Below are positions 1 to 5,878 of a stretch of 6,431 bases of DNA, piece after piece. The notes beneath the pieces were generated by a model. It worked only from the letters and a program-made list of their open reading frames with translations, had not been told where the DNA came from and made no database searches. A program made the translations under genes and the position numbers. The DNA lies in assembly GCA_900547565.1 (NCBI GenBank), contig URHI01000109.1:1-6431 (forward strand). The letters run 5' to 3'. The DNA is from an uncultured Eubacteriales bacterium. GTDB taxonomy: Bacteria; Bacillota; Clostridia; Oscillospirales; CAG-272. Numbering within the stretch: the stretch's first letter is position 1; each line of letters opens with the position of its first letter.

Positions 1-484
1 TGGCCGTTGCGGTCAGTGTAGCGACCATATTGCCGCTGGAGTCATCCACGCCGGTCACAGTCGTTTCCGTGTGGCCCACGGCCTTATCCGTCGGCCTGAT
101 CGTCGCTGTGCCGCCCTCTGCCTGATTCAGTGTGACGGTCAGTGTCTTTTGGAACTTTGCCGTGAGCGTAACAGCTTCGGTCGTTACACTCAATGTTGCC
201 GGATTCTTTTTGAGCTCATCTTCGGCTATTGTTCCTCCGGCCGCAGACCAGCTGTCAAACACATAACCGTCCTGCGGAACTGCCTTTATAGAGACAGTTG
301 CATTTTCCTCAACGTTATAGCTGCTGCCACCGGCTACAGCATGGTTGTCAATTTCTATACTGCCGCCCGTCGCGATAACAGATATCTGAACTGCACCTTC
401 TGCCGCGCTTTGTGCGATAGAAACAGGCACAAGGATGCATAGCGACAGCAAGAGCGCCAGCAGGGGAATGAATCTTTTTTTCAT
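1..484 (-). CDS. Secreted protein with bacterial (InlB/Flg_new-type) repeats, C-terminus beyond window
   Basis: This frame stays open from an ATG at 484 to the window edge and gives the first 161 residues of a longer protein. Residues 1-28 form a Sec signal peptide: basic MKKR, a leucine-rich core and a probable cut near SIAQSAA. Residues 33-111 look like one bacterial repeat module, with a Gly-Gly turn (TGGSI), a central DGYVFDSW motif, an AGGT turn and a closing LTAKF strand. A second copy appears to begin at about 114 (LTVTLNQAEGGT). The start is supported by AAGGTGG (492-498), 7 bases upstream. The possible 16-codon ORF before it ends in an ATGA overlap with this start, which suggests translational coupling. 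Such repeats are usually stalks or adhesive spacers on surface proteins. The functional domain and any cell-wall anchor would lie outside the window, so the role is unknown. It is probably in the same transcription unit as the large barrel protein upstream. Confidence 0.85.
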   Translation of the reverse strand, partial: MKKRFIPLLALLLSLCILVPVSIAQSAAEGAVQISVIATGGSIEIDNHAVAGGSSYNVEENATVSIKAVPQDGYVFDSWSAAGGTIAEDELKKNPATLSVTTEAVTLTAKFQKTLTVTLNQAEGGTATIRPTDKAVGHTETTVTGVDDSSGNMVATLTATA

Positions 485-531
485 TGATTTCCCACCTTTG
501 TTTTTGTAATAGTGAATATATTCTCCGTCAT
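481..531 (-). CDS. Possible 16-residue small ORF, coupled to the downstream gene
   Basis: The ATG at 531 is preceded by a perfect Shine-Dalgarno sequence, AAGGAGG (541-547), at a spacing of 9 bases. That sequence overlaps the TAA stop (546-548) of the 1368-residue gene. The ORF reads MTENIFTITKTKVGNQ and ends in TGA at 481-483. The last base of the preceding codon and the stop form ATGA with the next gene's start at 484. The peptide has no signal sequence or membrane segment and I do not recognise it. It may be a real microprotein, a leader that couples translation of the next gene, or a chance ORF after a strong ribosome-landing site. The strength and spacing of the Shine-Dalgarno sequence are the main support. 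Confidence 0.45.
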   Translation of the reverse strand: MTENIFTITKTKVGNQ

Positions 532-540
532 CGGTCTGAT

Positions 541-547
541 CCTCCTT
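541..547 (-). promoter_or_regulatory. Strong ribosome binding site overlapping a stop codon
   Basis: AAGGAGG on the minus strand shares two bases with the TAA stop of the 1368-residue gene. It lies 9 bases before an ATG (531) but 56 bases before the start of the annotated downstream secreted gene (484), which has its own weaker AAGGTGG site. It therefore best fits initiation of the 16-codon ORF, with ribosomes recycling from the upstream gene. Confidence 0.6.
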
Positions 548-3500
548 ACGAGAACCGGTGCGTACTGCGGCTCTCCTGATGATCGGTTACCGTATTATCT
601 TCAGAGACCTTGTCCCAAAGTTGCTGCGAGGTACTGCGCTGATACACCACGCGAACAACATAGTATCGCGTCTCGCTACCAAGCCTCACGGTATAGGTAA
701 GCGGTGTGGACAGATTCACCACTTCACCGGACACAGGGCTTACCACTGCGCCAGCAGGTACAGTGACCACAGGTGCTACCGCGGTTACGTCCGTCCCGTT
801 CGGCAGTACGACCTCAATCGTACCAGCGGTGTGATCGATCTCACCGTCTACACCCAGCACCGTGAACTTCTCAATTCTGGCAGAACTGGACGGTGTTGGC
901 GTCTCTCCGGAGGCAGAAATCAAGCTGCCCGCCGTATTCGTTACCCGAACCGTATAAGTGCGGCTCTCCACATCGCGGCCTGCGACCGTATAGGTGACCA
1001 GTGCGGAGAAGTCCTGTTCAGTCCCGGATAGCGGGCTGCACACCGTTGTGCCAGCGCCCAGCGTGATGTCCGGCGCAAACTTTGTGGTGGTCAGATTGCT
1101 GTCGTCCACACCAGTCACAGAGATCGTGCCGCTTACGTTGTCAATGTCTCCGTCGTAGACCTTGCCATTGATCGTCAGCGAAAATGCCGTGATGGAGGCT
1201 ACCGTTTTCGCTTGTACCTTGATTCGATAAGTAGCGCGGTTTTTGCCATCCGCAGAAGTAATGGCAAACTCCGTCCAATCTGAGAGGTCAAGACTCACAG
1301 AGCCATCCAAGACAGGCGAGGCACTCGCGCCATAAGAGATGTTGGCGATAACGCGCAGCTTTGTCACATCGATACCGCTGCTGACCGTCAGCAAAATGTC
1401 CGCACCGTCCTCTTTCTCTGTGATGGCCTTGTCCAGAATATCAAGATTACGCTGATTGGCATCTTGCAGGACTATGGTCGAAGTATCAAGCCTTGCGCCT
1501 GCCGGATCCACATCGCCAAGTGTAACCATGACCTCATAGGTTTTTGTGGTCAGGCCATCCTCGGCCAGCACTGTGAACGGCTGGGCTACTCCCTCGACAA
1601 ATGTAACAGGGAGCGTCGGAGCTGCCAAGGTTGCACCTGCCGACAATGTGAAGTCGGGCGTTATATTCTGGAGGGGCATTCCCTTCGGCAAGGTAACGGT
1701 GATTGTATTTTTACCATCCTTTGTCTCGATTTTTCCGTTTTGGCCCTCAATGGAGAACGACAAGATATCTGCGTCGGTTGAGAAAGCCGTAGAGAAATCG
1801 TAGCGATGATAGTAGAGATGGTACGGACGCCCTGCTTCGTCATTATTCAATAATCCGAGATACCATTGCAGCGCATAGCAAGACTGATATGTCGCCATTG
1901 TATCGGTGGTGCCATCCTGTGTGTGCTTGAATCCGTTTGATGTTGCGAACAAGTCCATCCATTGCGTCAAAACGGTGGTTGCTCCATTGCCGAATCTCGG
2001 ATCGCTGTAGGGGTCGATACCGCAGGATGCCAAGGCGCAAATGACCTGCGCCGTTGTCTCACTGTTGACCTGTGCGCCATACACGAATGTGTAGTCCTCA
2101 CGCATATATTTGACAATACTTGCGACGCCATCATCTAATTTCGCACGAACACGCTCACTATACACTGGATCGTCCTGATAAGGCGCAATTGCATACATGA
2201 CCATGCCGACCTCATCTATACCGTAGGCTCCCAAGGGGTCAAACGTGCATTGAAGCAGCGTATCCAGCAAAGACTCTCTTGTGCGTGCAGCATTCGCAGG
2301 AACGGAATAAGTTCCCATATCTAATGCGCATAAGCCGAATGAGACACCAAAAATCGTTCCGCTTTTCGTTTCAAGCAGATTCGCAACCATATTATCGATC
2401 TGATTTCCAACCTTGTCTTTAAACGGTGCGCCATCATTATACTGTGCAAGATTTGAACAGTCGTAGCCTCTTGAGGTCAAGAGCATGATCAACCGTGCAA
2501 CGTCTGTCATAGTACCGCTGGGGCCCGCATTCAAATCCTTGATCTCCTTGGCAATATCAAAGCCGTTGTTTGTATTCGGCCCACTGCTCTGCTGCTGGTT
2601 TTCATATATACCAAGCTGCATCCACTCCCAGTCATCACTGGCGCTGTCCCGATATTTATCGATAATGGCATTCAGTAGGCTTTCATACTTGCTTTTATCC
2701 GGATTTTCCTGCCGCTGCGTGGAAACTGTAACGGTGACGGTATATCTCTTGGCCTCCCCGTTTTGTGCGGTAACTGTATAGACGACCGGCTCAGTAAAAT
2801 CCTGCAAAACGCCACTGGCAGGCTCTACCGTGGCAAACTCAGGAAGCGTAATGGACGGAGCAAATCGCTTGGATGAACCAGCTGGCAGTTCCAGCGTGAC
2901 CGTCCCGGCCTCGTTGTCGATTTTACCCCGCAGCGTGCCGAAATCGAAAGCCTCCAACTTATTTTCAGAAGAGGCAGGGAGCATCTTCACGACAACCGAG
3001 TAATCCTGATAAGACGTTCCATTCTCCGCCGTTACCCGGTACTTAATAGGGGTGGTCTCAGAATGCTTAAAATCTTCTGTTCCCAATACAGTGACCGTTG
3101 CATCATAAGATGCGGTATAACTGCTTTTGAGATTGCTCCAGTTGTCCGCATAGGGGATGGTCACAGTGATTGTATTATTTTCACCCCATAGGATTGTTTC
3201 ACCTGTTATGCCCACAGAATAGCTGAGTAATTTACATTCTGATGAATTGCCCTGTGTTATATTCAGCGTATAATCCTTGGTGTAATAGAGTCCATCCGTA
3301 TCGGCGCCTGTCTGCGCATACGATGTCAGATCTTCAATCAACCGCAGCGTCTTTGCCGCCGCAAAATTGATCTTGCCATCTGCATCAGGGGCCACGAGTT
3401 GTCCATTCTCATCCAAAAATTTATAGGATGTACCGGAATTCGTGATCTGCGGGACTTGGCTCCATGGCCAGTTCTTGGCTAAATGCAGGGAAATGATTCT

Positions 3501-4652
3501 GTTATCTTCATCAATATCGGCAATGCGATCATTTATTTGAAATGCTGTGACCGCATAATTCGGAGCACCGGAGTAGAGCTTCAGTACATAGCTGCTGACT
3601 ATGCGTCCACCTTTTTCGGTATCATAAACAGTATTTGTAGCCGGATCTTTTGCGTAAATATCCAACGAAACCATTGCGTTTGTTGCCCATGTGCCGCCCG
3701 TGACTACAGAATATGGCGCCGTTACCATCATGTTAAGTAATCCGTTAGCCTTCTTCCAATCAGTTCCCTTCGGCAAATATAGCGCATATTCCGTATCTGA
3801 TACAGTAATAGCTTCGCTGCCCATGACTTGCAAGCTGGATAGCTCCGGCTTTTCAATAGGTTGCCGGCAGTAATCCATATAATAGGAAAGTATATCAGTA
3901 AAAAACGCCGCCGCCTGGTCCGGTGCCAGCGCACTTCGTTCGGAAAAATTCTGCCTGATTGTACTAAGTTCAGGCGGGTTCGATACATAAGCATCGCTCC
4001 ACCCAAAACTCAATACTGTACCGCTATAGTTTCTGCATATTTTTTGTAAGCACCGGAAATTCTGGGGATGATAACCGCCAACAACCGCTTTTGTACTTGC
4101 AGAAAGTACATCATATAGCGATTGTACCTTGTTTAGCGACTCCAGATAGTAAATGGATGCTTCTGTATAATCGGCATCCGTATAGTCACGTATTTCGGGT
4201 GTCGCGATAATGAACAAATCACATTGTCTCCCGTCATTTGCTGTCCATTTCACCTGAACAGGCTTATAGTAATTAGCGTTTGCAAGCTTAACGGTAGGCG
4301 CATTGCCATTGCGCTCCGTTAAGGTCAACGTCAACGCATAGTCGTTTCGCGTCGCGGTTTTTGCATCTAAGTTGGGAATCACGACAATGTAAAAAATATT
4401 GTTGCGATCCATATCATCCTTACTATCATTCAGGATCTGCAACTCCTGCATTTCGGGGTATTCTTCCGCTGAGATTGAAATACGAGTATATGAATTACTC
4501 GGGAATCCTGTTGCGTTAGACGCATCATAATCCATCGGCCAGAACGTGGCCATCCCCGGCATCGCGACGGCTGTTGTTACTAATGATCCCAGAACCAGCG
4601 CTATCGTCAACAATAGAATTGCTAACTTTTTTATTTTCTGTTGTGTCTGCAT
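546..4652 (-). CDS. Large secreted protein: alpha/alpha barrel (prenyltransferase/squalene-oxidase repeat-like) flanked by tandem beta-sandwich modules
   Basis: The protein has 1368 residues. I chose the ATG at 4652, not the ATG 105 bases upstream, because a signal peptide begins there (MQTQQKIKK, a leucine/isoleucine core, AVA cut after about residue 30) and because the longer start lies upstream of the terminator. Residues 31-265 are an unrecognised N-terminal region. About 272-360, 366-466, 474-556 and 566-645 look like beta-sandwich modules of the cadherin-like/DUF5018 type. About 655-950 is a helical barrel with the family pattern NSETTAQVICAL, GIDP, DPRF and TYQSCYALQWY. Four more sandwich modules follow (963-1045, 1050-1148, 1152-1238, 1259-1337), then a polar tail. 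The barrel resembles the alpha domain of transcobalamin and squalene-cyclase-like folds. I see no DXDD cyclase motif and no obvious prenyltransferase zinc ligands, so binding is more likely than catalysis. There is no LPXTG, SLH or other anchor at the C-terminus. The gene follows the DUF4430 gene across a terminator and has a weak ribosome binding site, which suggests low expression. Its ligand is unknown; a corrinoid is my inference. Confidence 0.9.
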   Translation of the reverse strand: MQTQQKIKKLAILLLTIALVLGSLVTTAVAMPGMATFWPMDYDASNATGFPSNSYTRISISAEEYPEMQELQILNDSKDDMDRNNIFYIVVIPNLDAKTATRNDYALTLTLTERNGNAPTVKLANANYYKPVQVKWTANDGRQCDLFIIATPEIRDYTDADYTEASIYYLESLNKVQSLYDVLSASTKAVVGGYHPQNFRCLQKICRNYSGTVLSFGWSDAYVSNPPELSTIRQNFSERSALAPDQAAAFFTDILSYYMDYCRQPIEKPELSSLQVMGSEAITVSDTEYALYLPKGTDWKKANGLLNMMVTAPYSVVTGGTWATNAMVSLDIYAKDPATNTVYDTEKGGRIVSSYVLKLYSGAPNYAVTAFQINDRIADIDEDNRIISLHLAKNWPWSQVPQITNSGTSYKFLDENGQLVAPDADGKINFAAAKTLRLIEDLTSYAQTGADTDGLYYTKDYTLNITQGNSSECKLLSYSVGITGETILWGENNTITVTIPYADNWSNLKSSYTASYDATVTVLGTEDFKHSETTPIKYRVTAENGTSYQDYSVVVKMLPASSENKLEAFDFGTLRGKIDNEAGTVTLELPAGSSKRFAPSITLPEFATVEPASGVLQDFTEPVVYTVTAQNGEAKRYTVTVTVSTQRQENPDKSKYESLLNAIIDKYRDSASDDWEWMQLGIYENQQQSSGPNTNNGFDIAKEIKDLNAGPSGTMTDVARLIMLLTSRGYDCSNLAQYNDGAPFKDKVGNQIDNMVANLLETKSGTIFGVSFGLCALDMGTYSVPANAARTRESLLDTLLQCTFDPLGAYGIDEVGMVMYAIAPYQDDPVYSERVRAKLDDGVASIVKYMREDYTFVYGAQVNSETTAQVICALASCGIDPYSDPRFGNGATTVLTQWMDLFATSNGFKHTQDGTTDTMATYQSCYALQWYLGLLNNDEAGRPYHLYYHRYDFSTAFSTDADILSFSIEGQNGKIETKDGKNTITVTLPKGMPLQNITPDFTLSAGATLAAPTLPVTFVEGVAQPFTVLAEDGLTTKTYEVMVTLGDVDPAGARLDTSTIVLQDANQRNLDILDKAITEKEDGADILLTVSSGIDVTKLRVIANISYGASASPVLDGSVSLDLSDWTEFAITSADGKNRATYRIKVQAKTVASITAFSLTINGKVYDGDIDNVSGTISVTGVDDSNLTTTKFAPDITLGAGTTVCSPLSGTEQDFSALVTYTVAGRDVESRTYTVRVTNTAGSLISASGETPTPSSSARIEKFTVLGVDGEIDHTAGTIEVVLPNGTDVTAVAPVVTVPAGAVVSPVSGEVVNLSTPLTYTVRLGSETRYYVVRVVYQRSTSQQLWDKVSEDNTVTDHQESRSTHRFS
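642..1766 (-). repeat. Four C-terminal beta-sandwich repeat modules in the large protein
   Basis: These are residues about 963-1337. Three modules follow the same plan: a hydrophobic first strand (LSFSIEGQNGKI, ITAFSLTINGKV, IEKFTVLGVDGEI), a central TITVTLPKG or TIEVVLPNG strand, an AGA/AGT-T-V-SP-SG turn, and a closing strand such as YTVRV or YEVMV. The module at 1050-1148 is more divergent but keeps the SADGKNRATYRIKV ending. The repeats are similar in protein but not near-identical in DNA, so they are old duplications. Modules of this kind usually act as rigid spacers or carbohydrate- or protein-contact domains on surface proteins. Confidence 0.7.
1803..2690 (-). other. Alpha/alpha-toroid domain (transcobalamin alpha / squalene-oxidase repeat-like) within the large protein
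   Basis: Residues about 655-950 are mainly helical and divide into repeating helix pairs joined by Gly-rich turns: MTDVARLIMLLTSRGYD, TIFGVSFGLCALDMG, YGIDEVGMVMYAIAPY, NSETTAQVICALASCGIDP, and MATYQSCYALQWYLGLL. The ST-AQ-ALA-GIDP-DPRF series and the final YQ-YAL-WY helix are typical of Firmicutes proteins annotated with prenyltransferase/squalene-oxidase repeats that occur with DUF4430. Five of the protein's cysteines (774, 802, 872, 877, 925) lie in the barrel core, with a sixth at 732. These assignments rest on pattern recognition, not on a profile search. Confidence 0.7.
1935..4000 (+). other. No plus-strand gene supported across the large gene
   Basis: The plus strand here shows only short open frames opposite the 1368-residue gene. 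Their translations are rich in Cys, Arg and Ser, lack recognisable motifs or credible ribosome binding sites, and do not form a chain of genes. I treat this span as holding nothing beyond the minus-strand gene. Confidence 0.7.
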
Positions 4653-4653
4653 G

Positions 4654-4664
4654 TCCTTTGCCCC
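4654..4664 (-). promoter_or_regulatory. Weak, poorly spaced ribosome binding site of the large gene
   Basis: The bases before the ATG at 4652 read GGGGCAAAGGAC on the minus strand. AAAGGA (4654-4659) is complementary to the 16S tail but ends only 1 base before the start codon. GGGG (4661-4664) is better spaced, at 8 bases, but is a poor match. By contrast the DUF4430 gene has a perfect GGAGGAG. The site decides the start only together with the signal peptide, and it suggests weaker translation of the large protein. Confidence 0.5.
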
Positions 4665-4674
4665 GCTTACGCAC

Positions 4675-4723
4675 GTTATTAAAAGGGCGGTAGGCCCGGC
4701 CCGATATGAGCCGGGCCCACCGC
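4675..4723 (-). terminator. Strong intrinsic terminator between the DUF4430 gene and the large barrel gene
   Basis: On the minus strand, arms at 4710-4723 and 4687-4700 pair over 14 bp, all Watson-Crick except one G-U wobble (4718/4692). The loop is 9 bases (4701-4709). The stem is very GC-rich (GCGGTGGGCCCGGC) and is followed by CC and then TTTTAAT, a short U-tract. Read from the plus strand, the wobble becomes an A-C mismatch and no T-run follows, so the orientation is minus. It lies about 60 bases after the DUF4430 stop and ends about 22 bases before the next start codon. It may end most transcripts and let a fraction read through. Confidence 0.82.
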
Positions 4724-4750
4724 TGGTATTCAGATAGAGATCACAGGCTT

Positions 4751-4765
4751 GGAGCATATCGCTCC
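4751..4765 (-). other. Small hairpin in the DUF4430 gene 3' untranslated region
   Basis: GGAGC and GCTCC form a 5-bp stem around a GATAT loop, 19 bases after the DUF4430 stop codon and just before the terminator. On its own it is weak. Its loop is complementary to part of the terminator loop. It could protect the mRNA 3' end or affect folding of the terminator. Confidence 0.4.
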
Positions 4766-4783
4766 TGCTGAGTAGAGGGATAA

Positions 4784-5704
4784 TTACATCATAGCGTTGC
4801 CGTAGTCATAACCCAGGTCAACACTGTAGAACCAGGTCACGACATCACCGGGCATCAGCGGGAATGCAGTAGCTCCGACCATAGGCAACATTTCTGTGTC
4901 GCCGCGCAGAACCTTGTACATCCAGCCGCCAGAATTGTAAGAAGTGCCATAATAAGTCCAAGTGGTGGCACTGTCCGTGCCGAGGAAGCCAACATGAGTG
5001 ATCATGCTGCCATCATAAGTGACAGTCAACTCATCTCTGTCGTGGCAGATCTGCTCCAGAATGCCAGCAGCCGTGCAGTCATTTGCCAAGCTGCTATAGG
5101 TTGCGGTTTTGGAAGCCTCTGTAGCAAAGTACGTATTCATGATTCCGAGGCACTCATTCATATAATCGATCTGATCCTGAGTCACGGTATCAAGATACGG
5201 GCAATGCTGCTTACCGGGATAGGTATAGGTGGTGGGGCCGGTCAGGGTGCCGAAGTAGGTGGCGCGGGAATAGTCAATGTTGACGGTTGCACTCATTGCA
5301 CCGGAAGTATGGGCAGAAATGTAGTGCATTGAGCTCTGGTTTGTGCCATAAAGCACTTCGACTTCCAGTACCTGACTTGCCAGATTGAAGGTATCAGTGT
5401 AAGTCGAGCCAGTGGTTGTAACACTTTCGCCGTTGATCTTAAGGCCAGTTCCGTTGAACTCCATGGTAAGCGTCATGCTACCGGATGCGCTGCTGTCAAT
5501 CAGCAGGTGGCCATATGCATTAACATTCTCGCCGGTCGCAGAATTGGTATAGTTGATGGGGGTGTTACTAAATTCTTTTCCACCACAAGTGACATTCATG
5601 TCACCTGCCGTGGTGGGGGTCGTCGCGAAGGCGGTCACGCTGAGGCTGAGAGCCATCACCAGCGCGAGAAACAGTGCGGAAATACGCTTCAAATTATTGC
5701 GCAT
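4784..5704 (-). CDS. Secreted DUF4430 (transcobalamin beta-domain-like) protein
   Basis: The protein has 306 residues. The start is the ATG at 5704, preceded by a perfect GGAGGAG (5710-5716) with 5-base spacing. The in-frame ATG at 5764 lies in a leader hairpin and lacks such a site. Residues 1-27 are a clear signal peptide (MRNNLKR, hydrophobic core, TAFA cut). About 35-160 is a beta-rich domain I do not recognise, containing EFNGTGLKING. About 170-222 is helical, with Cys168, 185, 210 and 220. About 225-300 matches the DUF4430 pattern: NSGGWMYKV, then LPMVGATAFPL, then PGDVVTWFYSVDLGYDYG. In animal transcobalamin and intrinsic factor the equivalent beta domain covers one face of bound B12, and other Firmicutes DUF4430 proteins are often linked to barrel domains. 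Here the barrel is in the next gene, so the two may act together outside the cell. There is no wall anchor. Ligand specificity is not shown by the sequence. Confidence 0.9.
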   Translation of the reverse strand: MRNNLKRISALFLALVMALSLSVTAFATTPTTAGDMNVTCGGKEFSNTPINYTNSATGENVNAYGHLLIDSSASGSMTLTMEFNGTGLKINGESVTTTGSTYTDTFNLASQVLEVEVLYGTNQSSMHYISAHTSGAMSATVNIDYSRATYFGTLTGPTTYTYPGKQHCPYLDTVTQDQIDYMNECLGIMNTYFATEASKTATYSSLANDCTAAGILEQICHDRDELTVTYDGSMITHVGFLGTDSATTWTYYGTSYNSGGWMYKVLRGDTEMLPMVGATAFPLMPGDVVTWFYSVDLGYDYGNAMM

Positions 5705-5709
5705 GTTTT

Positions 5710-5716
5710 CTCCTCC
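5710..5716 (-). promoter_or_regulatory. Perfect ribosome binding site fixing the DUF4430 gene start
   Basis: GGAGGAG on the minus strand lies 5 bases before the ATG at 5704. It is the best ribosome binding site among the full-length genes here. It rules out the longer in-frame starts at 5746 and 5764, which would also place 14 to 20 polar residues before the signal peptide. Confidence 0.85.
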
Positions 5717-5733
5717 ATTTTGTTCTGTTATTC

Positions 5734-5781
5734 GGAGTGTTCTCATTTTTCCGGTTACCCACACTCCACAAAAGGTAACCG
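5734..5781 (-). promoter_or_regulatory. Possible pseudoknot-forming leader element before the DUF4430 gene
   Basis: In the minus-strand RNA, CGGUUACC (5774-5781) and GGUAACCG (5752-5759) form a perfect 8-bp stem with a 14-base loop. The loop contains GGAGUGU (5761-5767), which is perfectly complementary to ACACUCC (5734-5740), 11 bases after the stem. The two helices could coexist as an H-type pseudoknot. The element ends 17 bases before the Shine-Dalgarno sequence of the DUF4430 gene, so it is well placed to affect initiation. It matches no riboswitch class I know; in particular it lacks the conserved cobalamin riboswitch core. The rest of the 5705-5878 gap shows no convincing promoter or terminator. 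Confidence 0.45.
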
Positions 5782-5878
5782 TCCGCAGGTTGGCAATTCG
5801 TATGCCGATTTTTAATGGGTCATTGGCAACGCCCTCCTCTCTATCCGAATCCCTTTTATCTGTAAGCTGTCTGGAATA

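Noticed and set aside
71..442. 123-codon plus-strand open frame with Cys- and Arg-rich translation
   Set aside because: It lies opposite the repeat protein gene, which has a signal peptide, a ribosome site and recognisable repeats. The plus-strand translation has no motif and looks like a reverse-strand shadow.
558..1031. 157-codon plus-strand open frame
   Set aside because: It is antiparallel to the C-terminal sandwich modules of the large protein and has no ribosome site or recognisable domain.
1803..2690. Active terpene cyclase or protein prenyltransferase
   Set aside because: The barrel fold is shared, but I see no DXDD motif and no zinc-ligand pattern, and the protein is secreted, so a binding role fits better.
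4653..4757. N-terminal extension of the large protein to the ATG at 4757
   Set aside because: The extension would put 35 unrelated residues before a complete signal peptide and would be translated from the terminator hairpin itself, so it is only an open frame through noncoding sequence.
5705..5764. N-terminal extension of the DUF4430 protein to 5764
   Set aside because: The perfect GGAGGAG before 5704 and the signal peptide at that start make the longer form unlikely; the upstream ATG lies in the leader hairpin.
5790..5829. Direct repeat TTGCCAA (minus strand) at 5823-5829 and 5790-5796, 33 bases apart, as an operator or -35 elements
   Set aside because: A 7-base repeat can arise by chance, and no convincing -10 sequence lies at the right distance from either copy, so I do not call a promoter or operator.
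5810..5850. Tiny leader ORF (ATG ACC CAT TAA) after AGGAGGG upstream of the DUF4430 gene
   Set aside because: Only three codons follow the ATG-linked site, too few to support a gene. It could be a leader peptide but has no distinctive codon content.
5705..5878. Cobalamin riboswitch upstream of the DUF4430 gene
   Set aside because: I looked for it because of the possible B12 link. The 174-base gap lacks the conserved B12-box core and is short for that class. The pseudoknot-like element seen is different.
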